Below, one piece after another: positions 10,275 to 21,115 of a stretch of 64,000 nucleotides of DNA. Each line of letters begins with the position of its first letter. Position 1 is the first letter of the stretch. The notes under the pieces were generated by a model. The model did not search any database, was not told the DNA's origin, and saw only the letters and a list, made by a program, of their open reading frames with translations. The stretch lies in NCBI RefSeq assembly GCF_001078595.1, contig NZ_LFTY01000002.1, forward strand, positions 3,095,773 through 3,159,772, read 5' to 3'. This stretch comes from Candidatus Rhodobacter oscarellae. Lineage in GTDB: Bacteria > Pseudomonadota > Alphaproteobacteria > Rhodobacterales > Rhodobacteraceae. A program made the position numbers and the translations under genes.

Positions 10275-11423
10275 CTAGCTTGTCATCCCGTCAAAGAAGC
10301 TGCGCACCTTCGAGAAGAAGGTCGAGCTTTCGGGGTTGTTCTCCTCGCTGAGCTTCTCGAATTCGCGCAGGATTTCCTTCTGCCGTGTGGTCAGGTTCAC
10401 CGGGGTCTCCACCGCGAGCTCGATGAACATATCGCCATGCCCGCTGCCGCGCAGGCCGGGCATGCCCTTGCCGCGCAGGCGCATCTGGCGGCCGGATTGG
10501 CTGCCCGCGGGGACCTTCACGCGGCTGCGACCGCCATCCATCGTCGGGACTTCGATGTCCCCGCCGAGCGCCGCCGAAGCCATGCTGACCGGCACATGAC
10601 AGAACAGGTCCTGCCCGTCGCGCTGGAACAGCGCGTGCTCCTGCACCTCGATGAAGATGTAGAGATCGCCGTTTGGCCCGCCGCGCAGCCCGGCCTCGCC
10701 TTCCCCGGCGAGGCGGATGCGGGTGCCGGTCTCGACGCCCGCGGGGATGTTCACGCTCAGCGCGCGGTCTTTGTTCACGCGCCCCGAGCCGCCGCAGGCA
10801 GCGCAGGGGTTCGAGATGATCTGCCCCGCGCCCGCGCAGGTCGGGCAGGTCCGCTCGACCGTAAAGAAGCCCTGCTGCGCGCGCACCTTGCCCATGCCAG
10901 AGCAGGTCGGGCAGGTGGTCGGCTCGGCGCCGCCTTCCGCGCCGGTCCCGTCGCAGGTGCCGCAGGACACAGAGGTCGGCACGTTGATGGTCTTCTGGAC
11001 GCCCTGGTAGGCATCCTCCAGCGACACGCGCATGTTATAGCGCAGGTCCGAGCCGCGCGTGGCGCGCTGCCGCCCGCCGCCGCCGCCCGGGCGCGCGCCC
11101 ATGAAGTCGCCGAATAGGTCGTCAAACACATCCGAGAACGCGCTGGCGAAATCACCATGCCCGGGCCCGCCGGGCCTTGGCCCGCCGCCCATACCGCCCT
11201 CGAACGCCGCGTGCCCATAGCGGTCATAGGCGGCCTTCTTGTCGGGGTCCTTCAGCGCGTCATAGGCCTCGTTGACCTCTTTGAACTGGCTTTCGGCGTT
11301 GGGGTTGTCCGAGTTGCGGTCCGGGTGCAGCTCTTTCGCCTTGCGGCGGTAGGCCTTCTTCAGCTCTTCGGCTGTGGCACCCTTTTGGGCGCCCAGGACC
11401 TCGTAGTAATCGCGTTTTGCCAC
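10275..11423 (-). CDS. dnaJ: Co-chaperone DnaJ (Hsp40)
   Basis: A 382-residue class-I DnaJ that stimulates the DnaK ATPase and delivers unfolded clients. The J domain carries HPD in KELHPDRN and is followed by a Gly/Phe-rich linker. The four zinc repeats are [24 protein letters not shown] and CAACGGSG, and a C-terminal substrate domain follows. The start is the GTG at 11421-11423, because AAAGGAG lies six bases ahead and the protein then begins (M)[10 protein letters not shown]; an upstream ATG would add 16 untypical residues. It follows dnaK by 72 bases. Confidence 0.96.
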   Translation of the reverse strand: MAKRDYYEVLGAQKGATAEELKKAYRRKAKELHPDRNSDNPNAESQFKEVNEAYDALKDPDKKAAYDRYGHAAFEGGMGGGPRPGGPGHGDFASAFSDVFDDLFGDFMGARPGGGGGRQRATRGSDLRYNMRVSLEDAYQGVQKTINVPTSVSCGTCDGTGAEGGAEPTTCPTCSGMGKVRAQQGFFTVERTCPTCAGAGQIISNPCAACGGSGRVNKDRALSVNIPAGVETGTRIRLAGEGEAGLRGGPNGDLYIFIEVQEHALFQRDGQDLFCHVPVSMASAALGGDIEVPTMDGGRSRVKVPAGSQSGRQMRLRGKGMPGLRGSGHGDMFIELAVETPVNLTTRQKEILREFEKLSEENNPESSTFFSKVRSFFDGMTS

Positions 11424-11495
11424 TGTCAGCTCCTTTCGGAACGCATGAGGCCGGCGCGGATTTCCCCACACCGGCCCATGGCTGTTTCACAGCGT

Positions 11496-13421
<1,926 letters not shown>

Positions 13422-13530
13422 TCGTATAGTCCTCTCTTAACGGCGATACATTGGGGCGCGGCCCGTTGCGGCACCCAGCCCCTATCCCAACAATTACGCG
13501 AGGATCACATCCCCGCGAGGCTTCTCGGCG

Positions 13531-13560
13531 TATATAGGGAGGCAAAATACCCCCTGCAAG
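13531..13560 (-). promoter_or_regulatory. Heat-shock (sigma-32 type) promoter of dnaK
   Basis: Read on the minus strand: CTTGCA, 15 bases, then CCCTATATA. This closely matches the sigma-32 pattern CTTGAA-N13-15-CCCCATNT. It lies about 110 bases upstream of the dnaK ATG and points to it. No CIRCE inverted repeat was seen, consistent with RpoH rather than HrcA control. Confidence 0.65.
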
Positions 13561-13674
13561 CCGCACGGGGGCGCAAAAGGCGTGTTTTTTTGGGCGTTCT
13601 TGCGCCGCAGCGCGATGTGTGAAACGGCACGCTAAGGGTTGGAAGAGTAAGGATTAAGAAAGGATGAAGGAATC

Positions 13675-14613
13675 GTGCCGAAATACGCCCTCTTGATCTC
13701 GCCGCGCGCCGAGGCCGCTTACTTCCACCAGGCCGCCGAGGTTGCGTTCGCAGAGCTGTCCGGGGCCGTGGATGTGGCGCCGGAGGTGCTGAGCCATGGT
13801 GACATGCGCTTTTTGGTGGTGGACGTCGCCGAGGGCGCGCTGCCGGGACTGCTGCGGCTGTCCTTTGCCCAGGGCGCCTTCGCGATCGAAGGCGATGCGA
13901 TGCTGCCCGTGGCGCAGACGCCCGGTTTCCACCTGCACCCCGATTTCGTCTGGGGTGAGAAGTATCGCGGCAAAACCAACGAGACGCTCACGCAGCTCTT
14001 GATCAATCTCGCGCTGCAGCAGGTGGACCGCCCGGCGGAGGAGCTGACGCTCCTCGATCCTATGAGCGGGCGCGGCACGACCTGCCTCTGGGCGATGCGC
14101 TATGGGATGCGCTCTGTTGGGATCGAGCAGGACAAGCAGGCGCCGGTGGACATCCAGCGCGGGCTGAAGAAATGGACCAAGCTGCACCGGCAGAAGCACA
14201 AGCTGAGCGAGGGCTGGGTGCAAAAGGTGAATAAGCGCGGCGCGGGCAAGTACCTGGAATTCGCGGCCGAGGGCGTCTCGGCGCGGTTCATCACCGGTGA
14301 CACGGTGGCGGCGCGCGACCTCTTGCAACGCAAGCGGTTCGACGTGATCGCAACGGATGTGCCTTACGGGGTGCAGCATCAGGGGCGGGGCCAGCGCAGC
14401 GCTTTGGAGGTGTTGTGCGAGGCCGCGCCGGGCTGGGCGGAGAGCCTGGCACCCGGCGGGGCCATGGCGATTGCGTTCAACAGCTACCAGCCAAAGCGCG
14501 TGGCGCTGCTGGAGGCCTTCTCGGGGCTGGGCCTGGAAGAGGTGCCCGTCGCGGTCGCGCATCGGATGAGCGAGTCGATCCTGAGGGACGTGCTTTTGCT
14601 GCGGCGCGGCTGA
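13675..14613 (+). CDS. SAM-dependent methyltransferase, probably nucleic-acid modifying
   Basis: A 312-residue protein. Residues about 124-150 carry a Rossmann-type SAM motif (LLDPMSGRGTTCLWAMRYGM) and a later ATDVPYGVQHQ resembles the D/N-PPY-type catalytic loop of RNA/DNA amino-methyltransferases of the UPF0020/Trm11 group. No THUMP domain is obvious; residues 1-115 are of unknown fold. The start is GTG at 13675 behind a GAAGGA site. It diverges from dnaK. The substrate is unknown: tRNA or rRNA guanine N2 methylation is a family-based guess. Confidence 0.7.
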   Translation: MPKYALLISPRAEAAYFHQAAEVAFAELSGAVDVAPEVLSHGDMRFLVVDVAEGALPGLLRLSFAQGAFAIEGDAMLPVAQTPGFHLHPDFVWGEKYRGKTNETLTQLLINLALQQVDRPAEELTLLDPMSGRGTTCLWAMRYGMRSVGIEQDKQAPVDIQRGLKKWTKLHRQKHKLSEGWVQKVNKRGAGKYLEFAAEGVSARFITGDTVAARDLLQRKRFDVIATDVPYGVQHQGRGQRSALEVLCEAAPGWAESLAPGGAMAIAFNSYQPKRVALLEAFSGLGLEEVPVAVAHRMSESILRDVLLLRRG

Positions 14614-15006
14614 CCGGGCTGGGGCGGATTGTCGCGAAAGGACATGTTTTGCGTGGATTTTAACGAACCATTAACCGGGGAGCGCGACAGATGAAAATGG
14701 GTGGGCACCGAAGGTGCGTTTCTTTGAGACGGTTCCCCAACCACCGCCCATTTATGGTGTTCCGATTCGGGCTAAGATTTCCCTAAGAAACACAGCAAAA
14801 AGAAACACTGCAATAAAACCCGCCGCAAAAACCGCGTAAATCGTGGAGCGCCAAATCACGCGTTTCGATTGCAGCTATGCGTCGATAGAGGCGGCGCGTC
14901 GGCCGGGCAGGACCCGCTTGTTGCTTACACCGCGAGGCCCCGGATCAGATCCGGGCCGGGTGTCTCAAAGCCCTCCGCCACTCATCGCAGCCGACAGGTG
15001 CGCTGC
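14614..15006. other. 393-base intergenic region with a diverged repeat element
   Basis: Between convergent genes. It holds aaatgggtgg...ccaccgcccattt (about 14694-14753), preceded by TTAACCGGGGAGCG, a combination also seen at about 25237-25272. It also holds the palindrome ccggatcagatccgg (14940-14954), like the core of the 58-bp repeat. No gene is supported. Confidence 0.5.
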
Positions 15007-15759
15007 CTACTGGAACGTGTAGCTCAGCCCAAAGCTCAAAACCCCCTGGGTCTTGCTGGACACGATCGGACTGTCCGCGGCCTCTCCGACAAGCTGCGTG
15101 ATGCCTAAGGCGCCTGACACGGACCATTCATCGCTCAATTGATAGCTGGCAAACACCGACAGGCCTATGTCTCGCAGGCCGCCGCCTGGGTTATAGGCCG
15201 CAAGGCCAGAGGGGCTGCCAGCCCCCACAAAGAACGCGCTGTCCATCAGCGCGTCGTCGGCATAGACGACCGAGGCGCGCGCGCCGGTCACCCAGTCGCC
15301 GCTCAGCCGGGTGAGGCCCAAGGATGCCTCGACCAGCAATCCGTCATGCCCGCCGGAGACGCCTTGCAGCGCCTCCAGTCGCGGCCCGAGAAACGTGCCC
15401 TCGGCCACAGGGAACCCCAGCTCAACGAAACCGCCGAGCATCAACGTGCCGTCCACCTCTGGCAGCGCGCTCACCGCGGCGCTGTCAATCCGCGATGGAT
15501 CCCGACCGCCATCCCAGCGCAGCACGGGCCCTGCGTCCAAACCGCGCCGTGACACCAGATCGACCTGCACTGCAGGGCCGCGGCTTTGCACCTCCACCTC
15601 GCCCAGGCTGAAGGCAAAGGAGGGCGTGACGATGACGCGGTAGTCCTCGGCGCCCGCGTATTGCGGAACGAGCGCGGCGCCGAGCCCGACCCGCGCGGGA
15701 TCCGCCTGGGCCTGAGCGGCGGCACCCGTGATCAGAAACACCGTGACCCATGTTTTCAT
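15007..15759 (-). CDS. MipA/OmpV family outer-membrane protein
   Basis: A 250-residue beta-barrel protein. The signal peptide (residues 1-19) ends AQAQA; alternating strands follow and the C-terminus is LSYTFQ, a terminal aromatic typical of BAM-assembled barrels. Conserved MipA/OmpV features include PQYAGAEDYRVIVTPSFAFS and GLSVFASYQLSDEWSVSG. Family members are outer-membrane porins or scaffolds for murein enzymes. ATG at 15757-15759 gives the clean signal peptide. Upstream it diverges from alkB, with 64 bases between the two starts. Confidence 0.85.
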   Translation of the reverse strand: MKTWVTVFLITGAAAQAQADPARVGLGAALVPQYAGAEDYRVIVTPSFAFSLGEVEVQSRGPAVQVDLVSRRGLDAGPVLRWDGGRDPSRIDSAAVSALPEVDGTLMLGGFVELGFPVAEGTFLGPRLEALQGVSGGHDGLLVEASLGLTRLSGDWVTGARASVVYADDALMDSAFFVGAGSPSGLAAYNPGGGLRDIGLSVFASYQLSDEWSVSGALGITQLVGEAADSPIVSSKTQGVLSFGLSYTFQ

Positions 15760-15823
15760 ATCGCTCTTCCCGTTTCGGAGGTTGCCCTTGGTACGCGCGG
15801 CGCGGCGCGCTAGATCACTCTCT

Positions 15824-16450
15824 ATGGCCTTTGTCCCACATACTCCCAAGCCCAGCCTAACGATCCGCGGCTTCGCGCTGTATCAGGAGCTGATCTTGCC
15901 GGACGCGCAGGCGGCGATGGCCAAGGACCTGCGAGAGCTGGTTGCCGCCGCGCCGCTTTTCTCGCCCGAGACGCGCTGGGGCAAGAAGATGTCCGTCCAG
16001 ATGACCAGCGCGGGGAAATACGGCTGGTACTCGGACCGGCGCGGGTACCGCTATGAGCGGCGCCACCCCTCGGGCAGCGCGTGGCCGCCGATCCCGGCGG
16101 CGATCCTGGAGCTTTGGCACCAAGTGACCGGGCTCGACCGCGCGCCGGATTGCTGCCTGCTGAACCTCTACCGGGGCGCCGCCAAGATGGGCCTGCACCA
16201 GGACCGCGACGAGGCGGATTTCTCCTTCCCCGTGGTCTCGGTCTCGCTGGGCGATGACGGGCTGTTCCGCATCGGCAACACGGAGCGCGGCGGCAAGACC
16301 GAGTCGATCTGGCTGCGCTCTGGCGATGTGATGGTGATGGGTGGGGAGGCGCGGCTGACCTATCACGGGCTCGACCGCACACGCCCGGGCTCGTCGTCCC
16401 TGTTGCAGGGCGGCGGGCGGATCAATCTCACGCTGCGGGTGGTCGACTAA
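15824..16450 (+). CDS. alkB: Alkylated DNA repair dioxygenase AlkB
   Basis: A 208-residue 2-oxoglutarate/Fe(II) dioxygenase that removes methyl groups from 1-methyladenine and 3-methylcytosine. The iron ligands are in LHQDRDE and LTYHGLDR, and the 2-oxoglutarate motif is RINLTLR near the C-terminus. WPPIPAAILELW and CCLLNLYRGAAKMGLHQD are typical of bacterial AlkB. ATG at 15824 is used because upstream in-frame codons overlap the divergent mipA-type gene. No Ada gene is adjacent. Confidence 0.93.
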   Translation: MAFVPHTPKPSLTIRGFALYQELILPDAQAAMAKDLRELVAAAPLFSPETRWGKKMSVQMTSAGKYGWYSDRRGYRYERRHPSGSAWPPIPAAILELWHQVTGLDRAPDCCLLNLYRGAAKMGLHQDRDEADFSFPVVSVSLGDDGLFRIGNTERGGKTESIWLRSGDVMVMGGEARLTYHGLDRTRPGSSSLLQGGGRINLTLRVVD

Positions 16451-16633
16451 GCGCTGCTGGTTGAAAGTGGCGGCGCCGCCAGATCTCCGCGGGGGCCCGG
16501 GTATGGTCGCCCTTGCCCCTTGAATGGGTCCGGGGTGGTTTTCCCCGTATCGCTACCCGCCCTGCACCTTCATCAGGTGGTCTTTGGGCCGGAAAGTCAT
16601 TTTGCGCGCGGGCTGGGTTATCGCAATTCGTGG

Positions 16634-19036
16634 TTACGATTTGGTAAGCATACCGTTCGGATCATAGGGCCCGGCGGCGATGATCTTGGCAGGGACCTGC
16701 CTGCCGATCACATCCACGGATAGTGCGGTGCCCTCCGCCGCAAGGGCCGGTTCAACGAAAGCATAAGCCAGGTTCAGCCCCGTGCGGTGCCCCCAATCAC
16801 CGGAGGTGACGGTGCCCACGACCTTGCCGTCCAGCACCACGGATGCGCCGGGATGCGCCGGAGCTGCGCGCGTGTCCAGGGACAGGGTGACCAGCTTTTT
16901 CCCCCTCTCACGCCTGGTTAGAGCCTGTTTCCCGTGAAACTCCTTGTCCATTTTCACGAAGCGCTCCAGCCCTGTCTCGAACGGGTCGAACTCGGTGAGG
17001 ATGTCGGCCTTCCAATGCAGGTAGCCCTTCTCAAGGCGCATCGACTCCACCGCGCGGGCACCGAAGAGCTGCATCCCAAGCGGTTTGCCCGCCGCGCGCA
17101 GCGCAAGATAGGCGGCGTAAAGCTGGTTGTTGGGCACGTGGATCTCATAGGCCAGCTCACCCGAAAAGCTGACCGCCATGACAACCGCCGGGGCGATCCC
17201 GATGAAGGCCTCGCGGATGCTGAGCCAGGGGAAGGCATCGGCCGACCAATCCCCGCGAGAGGCGCGCGACAGGACCTGTCGCGATCCTGGACCGGCGAGC
17301 AATAGGATCGTGTAGTCGTTGGTCAGGCTGGAAAGCGTCACGCCCTCGGGCGCATGCGCCCTTAGCCAGTCCATGTCGTGCCACTCGGCGGCGGCGGCAG
17401 AGCCAAGCCAGATGCGCCCATCCGGCAGGTTCGCGACCGTGACCTCGGACTTCAAACAGCCCTGGTCATTCAGCATGTAACCCAGCCCGACACGTCCGGG
17501 GCGGTGCTGAACGCGCCCGCAGATCATATACTCAAGGTAATCGCGCGCCGCAGGCCCGCCGACCTCGATCCTGTTAAAGCCGTTCACCTCGGTAAGCCCG
17601 ACATTGGTCTGCACGTTTGCGACCTCGGCGGCGACCACGTCGAAGGCCTCGGTAAAGCGGAAGCTGTGAGTCTCGGAGAACTCGGCGCTGGGCTTGATGT
17701 AATCGACCCTCTCCCAGCCGTTCACGGTGGTGAACGCGGCCCCCTCGGCGGCAAGCACCGGGGTCAGGGGCGTGGTCTTTACGGGGCGGCCCGCGGGGCG
17801 GTGCTCATGCGGGAAGTGGAACCGGAACTCGTTCTGATAATCCTCGATCGCCTTCAGCGCGGTCAGCTCGTGATTGCCATGCCCGGTGAAGCGCCGCGGA
17901 TCGAGGCACCAGGTGTCGTAGACCGCCTCGCCATGCACGATCTGCTGCGCCAGCAGCCAGCCATGCCCGCCGCCCTCGCCCAGCCCGGCGCGCAGCCCGA
18001 TGATGCAAAAGGCATTGCGCTTGCCCGGCACGGGGCCAACCAAAGGCGCGCCGTCGATTGTGTAGGTGATCGGGCCGTTCACGATGGTCTTTATCCCAGT
18101 CTCCGCCAGCACCGGCATCCGCGCAATCGCGCCCTCTAGAACGTCACTAACCCGCTCTAAATCGTCCGGGCAGAGGTCCATCGTGAAGCTCGGCGATATG
18201 CCATCCATCCCCCAGGTCTTGCAGTCCTGCTCGTAGAACCCAATCAGCAGCCCGTCCTTCTCCTGGCGGCAGTAGTAATCGCTGATCGGGCAGCGCAGCA
18301 GGGGGATGCGATGCCCGGCATCGCGCACGGCTGGGATGGCGTCGGTGATGAAATACTGATGCTCCATCGAGGCGACGGGGTGATGCACGCCCATCAGCGC
18401 GCCGATCTCGTTGCAGCGGTAGCCGCCGGCGTTCACCACGACCTCGGCGTCGATATCGCCCTGCTCGGTATGCACCGTCCAGGAGTGGTCCTTGTGCTGG
18501 GTTAGACCCGTTACCGGGTTGTGGCGCACCACTTCGGCGCCCGCCTTGCGCGCCCGGCGGGTCAGCGCGGCGCAGAGCTGCGCGGGGTCGATATGCCCGT
18601 CCTCGCCGTCCCAAAGCCCGCCGATGAGGTTCTCGGTCGAGATCAGAGGGTTGCGGCGCTGGCATTCGGCGGCGTCAAGCACCTCGTATTCCACGCCCAT
18701 GCCGCGGGCCATCGACGCGAAGTGCCGGTACCCCTCCATGGTGCGCGCGTCATTGGCCAGCCGGATGCCGCCATCGCCGTGGTTGTAGCCCACCGGGTAA
18801 TCGGGGTCGTCGCGCAGCTCTTTGTAGAGCGCGATAGAGTGGCTCTTGAGCCCCACCATCGTCTGGTTCATGCCGAAATTGGTCACCTGCGCGGCGGAGT
18901 GCCAGGTGGTGCCCGAGGTCAGCTCGTCCCGCTCGATCAGGACCACATCGGTCCAGCCCTCCTGAGTCAGGTGATATAGGGTCGAACAGCCAGCGATTCC
19001 GCCGCCAATGACAACCGCGCGGGTGGTGGATTTCAT
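16634..19036 (-). CDS. FAD-dependent sarcosine/dimethylglycine dehydrogenase-type oxidoreductase with GcvT domain
   Basis: An 800-residue two-domain enzyme. Residues 1-360 form an FAD-binding DAO domain (VVIGGGIAGCSTLYHL; ERDELTSGTTWHSAA, the histidine probably being the flavin-attachment site). A connecting domain follows, then a GcvT-like tetrahydrofolate domain (about 430-800, with GFNRIEVGGPAARDYLE and LEKGYLHWKADI). Such enzymes oxidatively demethylate dimethylglycine or sarcosine and pass the methyl carbon to tetrahydrofolate. The start has a GGAGG site. It is divergent from an MttB-family gene, which fits methylated-amine degradation. The exact substrate is not settled by sequence. Confidence 0.88.
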   Translation of the reverse strand: MKSTTRAVVIGGGIAGCSTLYHLTQEGWTDVVLIERDELTSGTTWHSAAQVTNFGMNQTMVGLKSHSIALYKELRDDPDYPVGYNHGDGGIRLANDARTMEGYRHFASMARGMGVEYEVLDAAECQRRNPLISTENLIGGLWDGEDGHIDPAQLCAALTRRARKAGAEVVRHNPVTGLTQHKDHSWTVHTEQGDIDAEVVVNAGGYRCNEIGALMGVHHPVASMEHQYFITDAIPAVRDAGHRIPLLRCPISDYYCRQEKDGLLIGFYEQDCKTWGMDGISPSFTMDLCPDDLERVSDVLEGAIARMPVLAETGIKTIVNGPITYTIDGAPLVGPVPGKRNAFCIIGLRAGLGEGGGHGWLLAQQIVHGEAVYDTWCLDPRRFTGHGNHELTALKAIEDYQNEFRFHFPHEHRPAGRPVKTTPLTPVLAAEGAAFTTVNGWERVDYIKPSAEFSETHSFRFTEAFDVVAAEVANVQTNVGLTEVNGFNRIEVGGPAARDYLEYMICGRVQHRPGRVGLGYMLNDQGCLKSEVTVANLPDGRIWLGSAAAAEWHDMDWLRAHAPEGVTLSSLTNDYTILLLAGPGSRQVLSRASRGDWSADAFPWLSIREAFIGIAPAVVMAVSFSGELAYEIHVPNNQLYAAYLALRAAGKPLGMQLFGARAVESMRLEKGYLHWKADILTEFDPFETGLERFVKMDKEFHGKQALTRRERGKKLVTLSLDTRAAPAHPGASVVLDGKVVGTVTSGDWGHRTGLNLAYAFVEPALAAEGTALSVDVIGRQVPAKIIAAGPYDPNGMLTKS

Positions 19037-19391
19037 CGCGTTAGCCTCCGTATCTGCGCCCTAGAACGTTGCAATTTCGCGCCCCGGTCAAGCGCGTTCG
19101 CGACGCGTGGCGCGAGTTTCATGTTTCGCGAAAAGCGGGTTTGGGAAAGGTGCGGGTGGCGCCTGGGCGTGGCGGAAGCTTTGAAAGCTTCCGCTCCGAT
19201 TTCTTCGTAAGAAATCGGCGCCGGCCTCAACGGCTTGACCGGCATACAAGTTATCACACCCGCCCAAGGGCAATCACCAAGGATGCGTCTGGGACGAGGC
19301 GCCTGCCGCCTATGCCCAGGCCTGCGCGGCTGCGGCAGGGGGAGGTCGCAATTGAGATAGCGGCGCGCCCCACGATCTGGTTGCTGGGCCT
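19037..19391. other. 355-base divergent intergenic region
   Basis: Separates the dehydrogenase and mttB and must contain both promoters. The only strong structure is the hairpin pair at 19172-19218. No operator was identified. Confidence 0.5.
19172..19218. repeat. Paired perfect hairpins (doublet 2), upstream of mttB
   Basis: First stem gcggaagcttt/aaagcttccgc (19172-19182, 19184-19194, loop g). Second stem ccgatttctt/aagaaatcgg (19196-19205, 19209-19218, loop cgt). It lies about 175 bases before mttB. Same layout as the doublets at 520-564, 20927-20970 and 21026-21070. Confidence 0.8.
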
Positions 19392-20906
19392 ATGGCACGA
19401 GCAACTTCAAAGCGGGGCGGCGGGCGCGCGGCGCGGGTCGCGCAGCGGGCGGCACCGCCGGTGATCAATCCCGCGCCGCCCGGACCGATCGGCGGCCAGT
19501 ACCGGCCTTTGTCCGAGGCCGACTGCCAGGCGGTTCTGGACATGGCCCTGCGGCTCTTGGCAGAGCTGGGCATGGGCGAGGTGCCGGATAGGCTGGCCGA
19601 TCTTCTCATCTCGAAGGGGGCGCGGTCGCAGGGCGACCGGATCCTGCTGCCAGAGGCCCTAGTTCGAGACTGTATCGCCCTAACTTCGCGCAAGGTGACC
19701 CTGCATGGCAGAGACGCCGCGCGCTCGGTCACTATCGGCGGCGACGCGGTGCATTACGGCACGGGAGGCGCAGCGGTGCAGGTGCTGGACTTGGAGACCG
19801 GGCAGTACAGGCCCTCGACGCTGCGCGACCTGCATGACTTCACGCGCCTGCAGGACAAGCTGGAGAACATCGCCTGGTTCACCCGCTGCTGCATCGCTAC
19901 GGATGTGGCGGATAACTTCGAGCTGGAGGTGAACACCGCCAACGCCCTGCTGCGCAACACGACGAAACCCGTGGCGATGTCGTTCACAATGGGCGACTAC
20001 GTGGCGCCCATCGTGGAGATGTTCGACATCGCGGGCGGCGGCAAGGGGTCCTACGCGGCGCGGCCCTTTGTGACGGCGCATGTCTCGCCGATCATCTCAC
20101 CGCTTAGGTACGGCGAGGACGCGGTGGAGGTGGCCTTTGCCTGTGTCGCGCATGGCGTGCCCATCGCCTGCCTGATCGCGGCGCAGGCGGGGGCGACGGG
20201 CCCCGCGCCCTTGGCGAACTTTCTGGCGCATTCCCTGGCCGAGACCCTGGCGGGCCTGGTGATGATCCAGTGCATGGGGCCGGGCCACCCGATGATCTTT
20301 GGCAACTGGCCCTTCGTGATCGACCTGCGCACCGGGGCCTTCGTGGGCGGCGGGGCCGAGACCGCTTTGATGAATGCTGCCTCGGCGCAGCTCAGCAACT
20401 GGTTGGGCCTGCCCTCGGGCGTGGCGGCGTCGATGACCGACGCCAAGGTGCCGGACGCGCAGTTCGGTATGGAAAAAGGCGTGACGGCGCTGGCCGCGGG
20501 GCTGGCGGGCGGCAACATGATCTATGAGAGCGCGGGCATGATGGCGGCGCTGATGGGCGCCAGCTTTGAGGCCTTCGTGCTGGACAACGACATGATCGGG
20601 CATCTCTACCGCGTGCTGCGCGGGATCGAGATGGAGGCGTTGGATTTTGGCGCGATCCGCGACGCGGTGCTGGGCGAGGGGCATTTCCTGGGCGGGCCGG
20701 ACACGATGGCCGCGATGGAGCGGGACTATTACTACCCCGCCCTGGCCGACCGGGAGGCGCCGCGCACCTGGGAGGAGGCCGGGGCATTGGACGCGCGCGA
20801 CCGTGCCAAGGCGAAGGCGCGGGAGATTCTTATGCAACATGACCCGCGCTATCTGCGCGCCGCACAGGAGGCCGAGATCGCGCGGCGGTTCAATATATTG
20901 CAATGA
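19392..20906 (+). CDS. Trimethylamine methyltransferase (MttB) family protein, non-pyrrolysine type
   Basis: A 504-residue MttB-superfamily protein, presumably a TIM-barrel methyltransferase acting with a corrinoid protein. MttB-like blocks include LGMGEVPDRLADLL, HYGTGGAAVQVLDLETGQYRPST and GLAGGNMIYESAGMMAALM. The frame is open throughout with no internal TAG, so it lacks the pyrrolysine of true MttB. Non-pyrrolysine members such as MtgB act on glycine betaine or other quaternary amines. No corrinoid-protein gene is in the window. The divergent sarcosine/dimethylglycine dehydrogenase-type gene supports methylamine or betaine breakdown; substrate is unknown. Confidence 0.85.
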   Translation: MARATSKRGGGRAARVAQRAAPPVINPAPPGPIGGQYRPLSEADCQAVLDMALRLLAELGMGEVPDRLADLLISKGARSQGDRILLPEALVRDCIALTSRKVTLHGRDAARSVTIGGDAVHYGTGGAAVQVLDLETGQYRPSTLRDLHDFTRLQDKLENIAWFTRCCIATDVADNFELEVNTANALLRNTTKPVAMSFTMGDYVAPIVEMFDIAGGGKGSYAARPFVTAHVSPIISPLRYGEDAVEVAFACVAHGVPIACLIAAQAGATGPAPLANFLAHSLAETLAGLVMIQCMGPGHPMIFGNWPFVIDLRTGAFVGGGAETALMNAASAQLSNWLGLPSGVAASMTDAKVPDAQFGMEKGVTALAAGLAGGNMIYESAGMMAALMGASFEAFVLDNDMIGHLYRVLRGIEMEALDFGAIRDAVLGEGHFLGGPDTMAAMERDYYYPALADREAPRTWEEAGALDARDRAKAKAREILMQHDPRYLRAAQEAEIARRFNILQ

Positions 20907-20926
20907 GACATTGCTGGGGTACGCAG

Positions 20927-20970
20927 GCAAATCTCTTGCAAGAGATTTGCGAAACTCTTCCAAGAGTTTC
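20927..20970. repeat. Paired perfect hairpins (doublet 3), directly after mttB
   Basis: First stem gcaaatctctt/aagagatttgc (20927-20937, 20940-20950, loop gc). Immediately adjacent second stem gaaactctt/aagagtttc (20951-20959, 20962-20970, loop cc). It begins 21 bases after the mttB stop and has no U-tract. Confidence 0.85.
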
Positions 20971-21025
20971 GGGTCGACACCGACCACAACGCCCTAATGC
21001 GCTTTGATCTGCACCGCGCGCGGCG

Positions 21026-21070
21026 CACTTTCCTTGAAAGGAAAGTGGCAAATCTCTTACAAGAGATTTG
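21026..21070. repeat. Paired perfect hairpins (doublet 4), between mttB and the NlpC/P60 gene
   Basis: First stem cactttcctt/aaggaaagtg (21026-21035, 21038-21047, loop ga). Second stem caaatctctt/aagagatttg (21049-21058, 21061-21070, loop ac). The second stem repeats the first stem of doublet 3 almost exactly, only the loop differing within the shared 22 bases. Confidence 0.85.
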
Positions 21071-21115
21071 GTTCCGCCAAGCCAATGAGTTCATACGTAG
21101 GATCGAGCGCGCGCT

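Noticed and set aside
19392-20906. Pyrrolysine-containing MttB
   Set aside because: The frame has no internal TAG and ends at TGA, so no pyrrolysine is encoded.
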